From Bondarzewia mesenterica (Eukaryota; Basidiomycota; Agaricomycetes; Russulales; Bondarzewiaceae): a DNA stretch of 64,000 nt. Positions 23,095-32,452 of this stretch are shown piece after piece. The position numbers and the translations under genes were made by a program. Below the pieces are notes generated by a model that saw only the letters and a list, made by a program, of their open reading frames with translations, made no database searches and was not told the origin of the DNA. Each line of letters starts with the position of its first letter. Position 1 is the first letter of the stretch. The stretch is taken from NCBI GenBank assembly GCA_004802705.1, contig SGPL01000057.1, forward strand, positions 1 through 64,000, given 5' to 3'.

Positions 23095-25408
23095 TCAGCG
23101 TCTTTTGGCCTCCCTCCTATCATCTCCGGGCGAGCGATCTCGACGTTTTCTGCGTGACAGCATGGCATTGAGCCTATCAGTGGACAGTGATCAAAAGCAA
23201 AGGTGTAAACGCAAGACTGACCGGCCGCCTCTGTCATCAAAGTCGCCCAGAGGTGTACTGCCACCTCTGTCCTGCCCACCACCATAATCCAGCCCGTCGA
23301 CCGCCTGCGCGTTGTTGTCGCGGTCTTTGTACTTATTCTGATTGCGCGGTCCTGTGGGCACATTGGGTGGGAGTGGAGACGCGGGGCGAATCGGCACGTT
23401 CGCTAAGCCTGCATGGACGCGTCGTTGTCAGAGCTGAGCGCGCGCGAGGAAAGCAAAAAGAATTGTTATAGCCTTGAGTTATACAATCTTACCTCTGCCT
23501 CTAGGCGCATATCCCCCACGGGCGCGCATCCCTTGGCTCATAACCCGTCCTCTGAACTGGCTCGGCGCCCCCCCGCGTGGTCCACTCGCGACAGGTACGG
23601 GCGTAGGCGGCGTCGGGGTCTCCATGGGCTGATACATCTGCTGTTGCATCGCATTTGGGTCCTACACCAAGTGTCAACACCACGACAAAAGGCCTCGAGA
23701 GAAGCGAACGGACCTGCATGGCAAATTCTGCACCCATGCTCATCCCAGCCATACCCATGGCCCCAGGCGGACCCTGTTGCGGAAAGCCCTCGCCCATCCC
23801 CTGCTCCTGCTGTGCAGCCTGTCCTTGACTACCGGCGCCGTCCATGCCCATCTCCCCACCCATTGGGACCAACATGGCCCCCATCATACCCTGCATGTTC
23901 ATGTCACCAACACCGGGCCCCATCATCCCATTCATTCCGCCCATCATCTGCCCCCCACCCCCAGCCGCCATCATGGCGTTCGCGCCAGCCATGACCATTG
24001 TACGTATCTCGGGTGGCAGCTGAGCGAGCTGGTCTTCTGGCATGCCGGAGAAGTTCTGTATGCCCACGATCAGTATGACTACGACCCACGCATCTCTGAA
24101 TAGCGTGAAACAAAAATGCAGACATACCAATACATTCGCCTTGAGCACACTAGCCAACTCCCCAACCTCTCTCCTCCGGAAACAATACGCCTCCCAACTG
24201 ATCTCATCGAATCCGTAATTGAACCAGTCGCTGATGTCCGACCCAGGGCGTCTCCAAGCTTTTTCCGCCATACTCGCCAGGTCGACTTCAAGGATGGAGC
24301 GCCCATCGAACATGCCCGGAGCCGAAGGGTTTATTGATGGGTGAGATGGGGGTGCGGTAACGGGCGGTAAGGTTGACGGATCCGGGCCTTCCTCGACCTT
24401 GGGCAGCAAGGGCTCTTCGCCGAAGGCGGGGGCTCCGGTGGAGGGGGTCTGGCTGAGACCGATTGCGGATTGGGAAGACTGTTGGAGTGTGTCGGAGGTT
24501 TGAGGGCGACCGCCACGTTCGCGGGGAGTGTACTCGGTCGTTAATGAGGGACCAGGTTGTTGTGGTGCTGTTGTTACGACATGACGCTGGTGAACGTTGA
24601 GAGTCTTGTGGGGAGAAAACAGACGTACGCTTTGTTGGAGTAAATGTTGCGCTAACAGGGCGGTTGCCACTTGGCCGGTGTTGCGGCCTACGAATCGTGA
24701 GCGATACGACATGACATTCCACGCTTCAGAGTATTAGATGTCATACCGTAGATCCAGTGAACGAGACGTGGGCTCCATGATGATTTCAACATCCTAGAGA
24801 CAAGTGCGTGAGTATAAAGTGCATGCATCACTTTCAAGTTATTACGCACATCTTCACTTTCATCGCCTTCTTCTTCTTCCTCGCCTTCGCCCTCGCCCTC
24901 GCCCTCAGCCTCGTCTTCTCCTTGCTCCTCCACCTTCGGCTCAGGCGTATAGCTCACCTCTGGCTCGGCCGATCCATGACCAAAAGTTTCCTCGATGATG
25001 CTCTCTAGCTGATCAACAGGGCTCTCCGCTTTCATCGCGACAGGAATTCTACGAAAAAGTAATGAGATGCGGTCAAGCAAGCTCGGGCTGACATAGACTC
25101 ACGGCTGCGGGACTGAGTACGCGCCCACAAGAACAAGGATGAGTAAAACGCGGCGAAACATATATTGCATAAAAGCAAGAAAAGAGGCAGGTAGAATACA
25201 AGAGCTCCAACGCCTCTGCACCTTCACGAAAACGAAAAAAACTAAAACCGAAGAGAACGAGCTCTTACCGGTCGATTCAATGGGTGTCACCACAGCAGGC
25301 GGGGATACTTCCGGGGTCGCGCTAGATTCTCCATAAAGAAAATCATCATCGTCATCCCTAGGCTCAAAATCAGCGAACAGTCGAGAAATTAGACGGAAAG
25401 ACACACAT
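23095..25408 (-). CDS. FIP1: FIP1, polyadenylation factor (CPSF/CPF subunit)
   Basis: Links poly(A) polymerase to the mRNA 3'-end processing complex. The N-terminus MDDDDDFLYGESS is typical, but its ATG is assembled by splicing: AT at 25408-25407, intron 25406-25358, then G. The next coding exon is 25357-25269, then a 156-nt intron, a 10-nt microexon at 25112-25103, and an exon from 25048. Together these read TPIEST-VPQP-IPVAMKAESPVDQLESI with phases that fit. An acidic stretch follows, then DVEIIMEPTSRSLDLR and the Fip1 core (WRRPGSDISDWFNYGFDEIS, WEAYC) at about 24240-24170. A Met/Gly-rich region (about 24010-23870), a Pro/Arg-rich part and RGG-like ends follow; the last exon ends DDRREAKRR. 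About 560 residues. A 23-nt noncoding exon (25429-25407) carries the AT. Confidence 0.9.
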
Positions 25409-25669
25409 AGCTGGAATGTTTTGCTTGCGCTGAACGCACTCAGTTGGTGGTAACAGGAAATGACCGTGACCGAACCCGATCCGTCAGAGGACACGCGAGT
25501 TTTAAACTCCGCTTGCGTCCCGAGTGCCTGTCTCACCTTCCGAGATGTCGACAAACTCTCCAACAGAGGTTGAACGGAGGGACAAGAAATCGATTACTAG
25601 AGCAGATTTGTGCATATCATGCTAAGATACTACGTACAACCAGTCTGTCAATAGTTTACATTAACAAGT

Positions 25670-26926
25670 TCACATAACAGGCTCCCCGCAAGGTATAAAA
25701 TCAAGGCTTTTTCCATCCGACAGGTCTGGGACGTCGACGGCCGGACAAACGGGGTGGGTTTCAGGAGTCTCAGGCCCATCACTATCAAGGTCTGATTCTG
25801 CCCGAACGGGGACGATATAGATACAAGGTATAAAGTCAGTGCGTAGTGAGGGGAGAGGAGTAGCTACAGCATCCAGCACAGCATGGAGATCTGAGAGAGA
25901 GGGAAAGGAGGAGGGAGAGGAGGCAGGTATAACACACGAATCAAGGCCATAGAAATTAGAGATATAGGAGTTGGGAGCCTTGAATGGCGAGGAAGACCTG
26001 ACAAAGAAACTGTCAATCTTCCTCACCTCCTTCCGTAAGTCCGCCAATGAGATATGACAAGAGGATTTCATCACGAAGATGCGACGAAAGAGAGAGGTTG
26101 CCGCGTCCGACAGGGATCGTGTGCGAAAGAAATTGGGATTGCGTAGGTAGTCGCTGAATGTCGGGTCGGCCGTTCTAGCCACGTTCCAAGGGTTACGGCT
26201 GGTGACCATATTAAAGAGGATGACCCCAAGGGCCCAGATATCGTTTCGCACGGTCGAGAAGGACTGCACGGAGGGATCAATCCTGAGACATTCTATGAGA
26301 GGAGTATGAGAACTGGTATCATGTTGACAAATGTTGAAAATTTACTTACCAGGACTCATGAAATTAGAAGTTCCGCATCCAAACTCCTTAGACATAGCGT
26401 CGGATGTCGCCAGTCCGAAGTCTGTGAGCCACACCTGAGCGCCGTCGCTAGAGACGAGGACGTTGTCTAGCTTAAGGTCACGGTGAAAGACACCCCTATT
26501 ATGGCATTCTTCAACCGCGTCAATTAGTCGGGTAAAGGCCAGCTTCACCAACTCGACGTTCCTCTCGTACAGTTGTCGCACCATGACGGCATCGAAGAGA
26601 TCCCCCGACTCACAGAGGTCCATGACGACAAACATATAGGCTCCCTCCTCGACGACGCGATGTAGAGTGATGACATTAGAGTGATGTGAGACTGCCCTGT
26701 GAAGTGCAATCTCGCGGCGCTGCAGAACAGCGTGAGGAGAGTCAGGCTCAGCTTTTAACATGCACTTGACAGCGTATTCTGAACGGCAGCCCAAAGGAGA
26801 TTTGGCATCTACGGCGCGATAGACAACGCCGCAACCGCCAGCGCGAAGGCGTCGTGTGAGTCGAAGGGCACCGTTGTCTATACGGCTGCCGGTGAAGTCA
26901 GGGAGGAGGCTGCTGGAGAGCGACAT
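25670..26926 (-). CDS. Ran1/Ksp1/Sks1-like serine/threonine protein kinase
   Basis: Kinase domain fills residues about 20-310. Glycine loop LRAGGCGVVYRAVD, lysine in EYAVKCM, helix C glutamate in QRREIALHRAVSHH, catalytic loop HRDLKLDNVLV, DFG motif LTDFGLATSD, activation segment GTSNFMSPE, then DIWALGVILFNMVTSRNPW. All catalytic residues are present. One intron (about 26347-26293) splits the SPE glutamate: FMSP-ECLRIDPSVQ. The tail of about 110 residues is Ser/Pro-rich and acidic, without a known domain. FMSPE and NPWNVA resemble the fungal Ran1/Pat1, Ksp1 and Sks1 group that senses nutrients. Total about 400 residues. It is divergent from uL10m across 683 bp. Confidence 0.87.
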
Positions 26927-27100
26927 GGTAATTGGTCAGCAAGAGTAGTAGATGCGGTCAACGCAGTGTGGATGAATAAGGGATGTGTGCGAGTTGATGA
27001 TAGTAAGAGTAAGAGAGTAGATAACGCGTACCATTGCCCAAGCGGTGCAATTTATGTGTCGTGAAAGATAGAGACGCGCACTCGAATGTCGCAGATGACT

Positions 27101-27130
27101 GTGTGTCGGAGAACCGTGTGTCGGAGAGCC
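27101..27130. repeat. 15-bp tandem repeat, two copies
   Basis: GTGTGTCGGAGAACC is followed directly by GTGTGTCGGAGAGCC, one mismatch. Confidence 0.85.
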
Positions 27131-27156
27131 GCGCCCAAGTCACCTGTTACTGTTTC

Positions 27157-27181
27157 GTGACTCGATGTGACTCGATGTGAC
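27157..27181. repeat. 10-bp tandem repeat GTGACTCGAT, 2.5 copies
   Basis: Perfect copies. Each holds TGACTC, the core of the Gcn4/AP-1 bZIP site TGACTCA but with G in the last position. A regulatory role is inference. Confidence 0.8.
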
Positions 27182-27609
27182 AAGTCGAGAATAGGCTCGA
27201 CGACTCAAGCCCTCCTTTATCCGGGACCAATGTTGAGATAGCAACACTCACTTTTCACTCTAAATACTGTATGTGCGGACTTTTGGAAACATGATATGCA
27301 TTGAGAAGATAGCTGTTGTTGTGGAAGAGCTAGGAAGGCACGAATGGTGTATGTCAGAAAATACCTATCTTTACACTTGGACTTGCCCAAACTTACCGGG
27401 CATCGGACAGTCATCCATGCGCTAGGATATTGGCGATAAGGAGACCCTGAATGATCCCAAGAATAAATTGGAGCGCGCGGTCAGTGTGGAGTGGGATACG
27501 GCCGTACACACACCGGTGACCGTACCTTTGCAAGTCGAGTCGCGTCGAGTTTTGTCGCGTCCTGTCACGTCTTCCTAACTAGGAGCGGACTTTGAATTTT
27601 TGCTATCCA

Positions 27610-28485
27610 ATGCTGTCTGTACGCCCATCACCGTCGAGCTGCTTGACATTCCTGAGACAGCATGCACGCTCCTATGCTATCTCCGTAAAGCCACCAAAGG
27701 TCTATCCACATAAACAGGTACCTCGAATCTACTCGGAAAAGAAGACTTTCCTCTATAACCAGTATCTCCGCCTGCTCGAGACCAGCAAAGACACACCTCT
27801 CATCTTCCTCCAACACGACAAGTTCTCCATCCCCAACCTCATCAAAATACGTCGCGTAATCGCCACTGCGGCGTCCAAACATGTCAGCGCTCCACCCTCA
27901 CTAGCAACCCCTGGACCGAATCCCGTTCCTGCGGAGCCTGCAGCACTTCCTACGCTCACCGTCATCCGGACGTCCCTCTTCGGCGTTGCGTTGCGTGACT
28001 TCGCGCCTGTCGATGCGAAAACCAGCGAGGAAATTGCGAGGACCGTGAAGAATGGATTCATGGTGCTTTCCCTGCCCTCATTAAATCCACCCCAGCTGCA
28101 AGCAGTTCTGCGCGCTCTGGACCGCGCTGTGCCGAAGCCGAAGCCTCCTACACCTGAGCAGCTGCTGGAACAGGCTAAGCTAAAGGATGCGGATCCACCG
28201 AATCCAGGACGCCGCGCGAAGCGTTCGCGGCCTATACTCAAACCTGAGCTGTCGTTGATGGGTGCTTTGATCGAGGGGCGGGTGTTCAAGGCTGACGGAG
28301 TTGCGGATGTCGCCAAGTTGCCATCGTTGGACACGCTGAGGGCGCAGATTGTCGGGCTGTTGAGTAGCCCGGCAACTCAGTTGGCTGGGGTGCTAAGCGA
28401 GGCGAGTGGAGGGAAGTTGGCGAGGACTTTGGAGGGTTTGAAGAAGGGATTGGAGGAGCAAGGTGCAACGGCAGAGGCACCGTGA
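27610..28485 (+). CDS. Mitochondrial large-subunit ribosomal protein uL10m
   Basis: Stalk-base protein of the mitoribosome. Single exon, 291 residues from ATG 27610. An N-terminal targeting stretch (MLSVRPSPSSCLTFLRQHAR) leads to the L10 fold: KKTFLYNQYLRLLETSKDTP, FLQHDKFSIPNLIKIRRVIA, LTVIRTSLFGVALRDFAP and KNGFMVLSLPSLNPPQL. Later parts read LSLMGALIEGRVFKADGVAD and LRAQIVGLLSSPATQLAGVL, which match the L10 C-terminal half. The insert around 200-225 (Pro/Lys-rich) is longer than in bacterial L10, as in fungal homologues. It is the closest intact gene to the repeat-bearing promoter. Confidence 0.88.
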   Translation: MLSVRPSPSSCLTFLRQHARSYAISVKPPKVYPHKQVPRIYSEKKTFLYNQYLRLLETSKDTPLIFLQHDKFSIPNLIKIRRVIATAASKHVSAPPSLATPGPNPVPAEPAALPTLTVIRTSLFGVALRDFAPVDAKTSEEIARTVKNGFMVLSLPSLNPPQLQAVLRALDRAVPKPKPPTPEQLLEQAKLKDADPPNPGRRAKRSRPILKPELSLMGALIEGRVFKADGVADVAKLPSLDTLRAQIVGLLSSPATQLAGVLSEASGGKLARTLEGLKKGLEEQGATAEAP

Positions 28486-28817
28486 TGTATCTAGACGGAT
28501 TGAAGACTTGTTACTCGGATTTTTACGGGCGATAAGTACAGCTACACTTGCTGCTTGGGCGTGCATGACGTCCTCGAGTTCGAGCTCAAGCACTTTGATC
28601 AAGACTCTAATTTGTGAATATCTATTTGTGAGCCGGGCTGACGGTACGTCAAGAGCGCTTCGTCTCAGAGTCGATATCAGATTTCAGACCGTGTCCTCCA
28701 GATCTTCAAAGGCTACTGTACTCTTCACTCACCTGTTAAGTAGCTTTAGCTTCAGTAAGCATCTTTGTTTTTAGTATCAACCCCATAGAGAAGCTAATTA
28801 GATCTGTAGCTTGATCA
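28486..28817 (+). other. Intergenic, no gene recognised
   Basis: 332 bp between uL10m and the DUF6697-like gene on the same strand. Contains GAGTTCGAGCTC near 28571 and no other notable element. Confidence 0.5.
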
Positions 28818-30446
28818 ATGGCTACGCACCGGGCATCTCACAGCCAAGGATCAACGGTTGACATTGAGAGGCAGAGAATAAACTGGGAGCAACTTAACAT
28901 CTACTCCAATCAACAGGAGGATGAGATCGAGTCACTGAAGAAGGAGAATGACGTGTTGAAGCGAAAGATATTGGCATTGGAAGCCAAGTTCAAGGATGTT
29001 CGTGTATTCTGCTTCAAGTCTCTTTTCCTAGCTTAACATTGCTTCACAGAGGGATCGGGCAATCACCTCAGTTTCCAGACAGAGGGTAGATCTTGACCGG
29101 GGAAGAAGTTCCCTCGAGGTGCGGCTCGATCATCTCGATCATCTATTCTTGTGACCAGCACTGATGTTGTTGCCCGCTAGCCAATTTCACAACGTGACTT
29201 CCTAGTACCCGTGAAAGACGGAAGTAGGAGCTCCTCATCGTGAGTCTTGCATACTATCTACTCTATTGCCTCTAATTTTTTTTTTGTAGAAAGCCAGTAC
29301 GAGATCGGAAGGCGCACAGCGTCAAGTCTCGGAGGGCTACCCCGGCACGTGCGTCAAGTGCGGCCCGATCTGCTCGGACTTCGACGCATGGTGACGGCCA
29401 AAACACCCACCATGATGTGGTAGCTCGGCTTGTTGCTGAAACAGCCAAAACCAAGGCAAGCTTTCACATTGCAACCTCAATATTTGTCTTGTATTGACTT
29501 ACTAATTTAAGGTTGACCGTGCTGGTCGGAGGGCAATGCCCCAGTTCATCCTGGATGACAGGATGTCACTGAGATGGTACGACCTTCCACAGTTCCAAGC
29601 CTCTTTCCTGGTTCAGCCCGCGAAACGTGGACTCTTTCGCAAGGTCTACGAGTCGATTTCGAAGCGCCAATCCAAACATCGTGGCTCTGCTGATTCCTAT
29701 TCGCCCACACCAGAGTCCTTCCCGGGCTTTCTGGCGCTCAACAATATCAGCTGTCCTAACTTGCCTACACAGCCTGGGCAGCCTGGGTTGTGCTTTGCCT
29801 TTCTAAGATCAGCAAAGGACATGATGACATCCTCTGGAGACGCAGGAGTGTACCTTGTGGTTCGTATGAGCACCAAAGCATGGCTCTATATGGGCCAGTA
29901 TCGGGCTGCAAATCCATTTTTTTTGACACGGGAAGAGTGGACTTCTCAGCCTGATGAGGTCAGTTTTTTTTTTACTTTGCGGCCGCTGCGACGATTACAA
30001 GTATTCTACAGGTGCGCCAAGCGTGGGCGAAGTACGTCGCTACATCGTCCAGGCCCGCCATGAATCTCATGCAACTGCGGGCACAGATTCATCTATCCAT
30101 CCTGTTGGACCGAGAGCCAACAGAAGAAAAATTGGGTTTGTTCATGCGGAACAAGAGGGTGTTGGTGAAAGATGGGATACCTATCCGAGATGTCATCAAT
30201 GCTTGGGACCATGGGTGGGCGGTAAGTACAAATATTTATCCCCTGAAAGTATCATGACACAGGTGATCCTGATGTCATGGCCCTCTTCTGTGCTACTAGA
30301 TGATGAAAATTTCTGCTATTGAATGTATTGGATATGATGCAGAATATCAGAGTCGCATCGGAGAGCTGAAGGCAGATGATAACAGCCTTGCTTCAGATGG
30401 GGACGAGGATGTTGATGATCGGGAGGACACAGAATATGAGTTTTGA
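28818..30446 (+). CDS. DUF6697-like protein with N-terminal coiled coil
   Basis: No known function; the domain family, as I recall it, is largely restricted to mushrooms. The first exon encodes a coiled coil (IYSNQQEDEIESLKKENDVL, LALEAKFKD). A basic Ser/Arg-rich part follows (exon about 29290-29456: VKSRRATPARASSAARSART). An apparent GC-AG intron (29457 to about 29512) leads to the conserved part: ILDDRMSLRWYDLPQFQASF, FLALNNISCPNLPTQPGQPG, VVRMSTKAWLYMGQYRAAN, LTREEWTSQPDE, VRQAWAKYVATSS. It ends with IPIRDVINAWDHGWA, IECIGYDAEY and an acidic tail to TGA 30444-30446. The W-L-Y-M-G and VRQAWAK patterns are what recall DUF6697. Borders of exons 2 and 3 (29050-29240) are uncertain. Confidence 0.65.
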
Positions 30447-30726
30447 CTCCGGTGCGTGCGATCCATGTTTTATTTCAAAAGTTCTATCATCCCTTCGAAA
30501 CCATTGTATCGTCTGTACTATTACAGTAACTGGATATAGTCGATAGTTGTTGACAGTGCATTCTCTTTCAAATTTTGCTCGAGCAATATGTGAGATCCAA
30601 AAGTTATTTTCTCGCCGGGATGCAACTTCCAAGGTTCGGAAGTTGAGAGCGCCGCCGCGGCCGCGGGTCCGACTTGTCAGCGGTGCGTAGCCAGCGCCCA
30701 TCACAGGTTGTCTCTAGCAAAGCACC

Positions 30727-32050
30727 ATGCACCTCAAGTCATTTACCCTGTCCCTCTTTCTTTACATATACTACGTTTGTGCACATGGAGGTCACGAAGG
30801 CGATGCCCAAGCACCTATCACAGGTGATGCAGCAGAGTATGCCCAGAAACATGTACGTGTGACCTCCCATCGTTGCATTCTGGCTAGAAGTCGTTGACGG
30901 CTCAGGGTTAGATGGCCACGGAACATCATATGTGAGGGAAGGTTTACTTAGCTTGGAGCATAGTACTGACGGGATTATACAGAGATTCGTTTGACCCGCC
31001 GAGCTTCTTCCAGCTGCACGACTTGAATCGGTATGTGCGTTTCCATCATGCCGTATTCTCGATTCTAATGCATTGGTTCAGGGACGGTGTCTGGGACAAG
31101 GAAGAAATCCAAGCTATCTACGGTGTGCACCACGTCTACTCCCAGAAGAAGTCAAAGGCAAGCAAGCTCGTAACATCCGTCCCTCTATAGCGTACGGTGC
31201 TAACCTCCACACCATAGGATGATGTCGAACACCAGGAGAAGGCAGATACTATCGTACAAACTATACTGAAAGCAATGGACAAGAACGCTGATGAGAAGAT
31301 TACTCTGGATGAGTTTGAGGCAGTTGGACTTGCAGGGCTTCCGAATTTTGACGAGCTTGGCGCGGAGGGACACCACTATGATGTTGAAAGCGGTGCGTCG
31401 CCCCTCCACATGTTCAAAGTATTACGCTCTTAAAATCTTTCTTCCCGACCAGAGTTCTTCCTACACCACGAAGGTACATGATCTATCTTATCGCATTAAT
31501 AGCCCAACGTCGCTACCCCTCTCATCTCATCCCTTACAGAACAATACCACTCTACCCCGGAGACACAAACTGACGAGTCGTACACACATCCCGAGGATCT
31601 GGAGCACTTCGCGGAGCATGAAAACATCGAAAGACAAGAAGCCGAACGAGAAGCTAAATTCCAAGGCATCACCGTCGAAGAAGCTCTCGCCCAACACGAC
31701 GAGCACGACGAGCCCCCGCGTGCGCCATCATCCAACGAGGTGCCGCCTGCCGAAGAGAACGCGGCTGACCAGCACGAGCCCGCGAGCAAGAAAATCCAAC
31801 GGCTCACGCCGCCAGAAAAGCAAGACCCTGCCGTGCGCTTCCGTGAGGCAAAGGCGGAGAGCGAGAAGCATGGGGAATGGGGATCTGGCGACAGCGGTTA
31901 CAAGCCACCTAAAACCCCTTCAGAAAAGATGAGGAAGAACCTCCCGTACAAGGTACCGTGCTATTGTCCCGCTCTCAAGTGTCATACTGGAACATTGACT
32001 ATCAGGACCGTATGCAGTATAAGTTCCGTCGGAGCTGGAGTGATTTTTAG
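30727..32050 (+). CDS. Secretory-pathway EF-hand protein (Ssp120/nucleobindin-like)
   Basis: Calcium-binding soluble protein of the secretory pathway. The start at 30727 gives a signal peptide (MHLKSFTLSLFLYIYYVCAH). Short exons follow: FDPPSFFQLHDLNR, DGVWDKEEIQAIYG, then KADTIVQTILKAMDKNADEK and ITLDEFEAVGL. Two EF-hands are visible: LNRDGVWDKEE, split by an intron, and MDKNADEKITLDEF. The C-terminal half is Glu/His/Ala-rich with coiled-coil character (EHENIERQEAEREAKFQGIT). It ends with a conserved tail, MRKNLPYK, intron, then DRMQYKFRRSWSDF at TAG 32048-32050. This order matches yeast Ssp120 and animal nucleobindins, without the DNA-binding part. About six introns. It converges with DOP1. 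Confidence 0.83.
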
Positions 32051-32452
32051 GATCATAGGCCAGATTACTAGCGTTGGGTTGGGCTTAGGTCGGTGATGGC
32101 TGAGGTGCTACGTGCTGCTACGTGCTTGTGTAATTGATTTATTGCTTTCTTTCTCGTTTTCTTTGTTTTGCGGAAGGGGGTGCTTGGTTTACTGTTTCAA
32201 ATATCTCATCACAATGATCCGTTCACCTCATGCTACTCTCGAATGCCCTCAGCTCGGCTTCAGATAGAGCTGGTACATGATCAATGTTAACAACGGTCTA
32301 GTGTTCATGAGCCTGATGGTGAATTAGACAAAAGATAGGCTGAATTATCGACATGCCGGTAGTTCAGAAGCCATCCGAATGCGCAATGGAATAATATAAA
32401 AATGTGCTGCAGATAAAAAGTTCTCATGCGATGCGCCACAACAATCTCATCC
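32051..32452. other. Convergent 3' region of the EF-hand gene and DOP1
   Basis: 402 bp shared by the two 3' UTRs. T-rich and A-rich patches, and a repeated GTGCTACGTGCTGCTACGTGCTTG unit at about 32104-32127. No gene. Confidence 0.5.

Larger units (their letters stand above)
26927..27609. promoter_or_regulatory. Divergent promoter region with short tandem repeats
   Basis: 683 bp between the kinase and uL10m starts. It holds two short tandem repeats (27101-27130 and 27157-27181), listed separately, and a CGAGTCGCGTCGAG-like stretch near 27536-27550 just upstream of uL10m. On the - strand a mini-frame MDDCPMP at about 27416 is followed by a strong GTAAGT and a good acceptor, and could start a tiny spliced gene; I cannot identify it. 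Confidence 0.45.

Noticed and set aside
25113..25268. Membrane segment within FIP1
   Set aside because: The hydrophobic stretch appears only if a GT-AG intron is read through; Fip1 proteins are soluble nuclear factors.
30645..30666. GC-rich CGCCGCCGCGGCCGCGGG palindrome as a possible replication or recombination site
   Set aside because: It is a single short GC palindrome between genes with no flanking repeats or known consensus.
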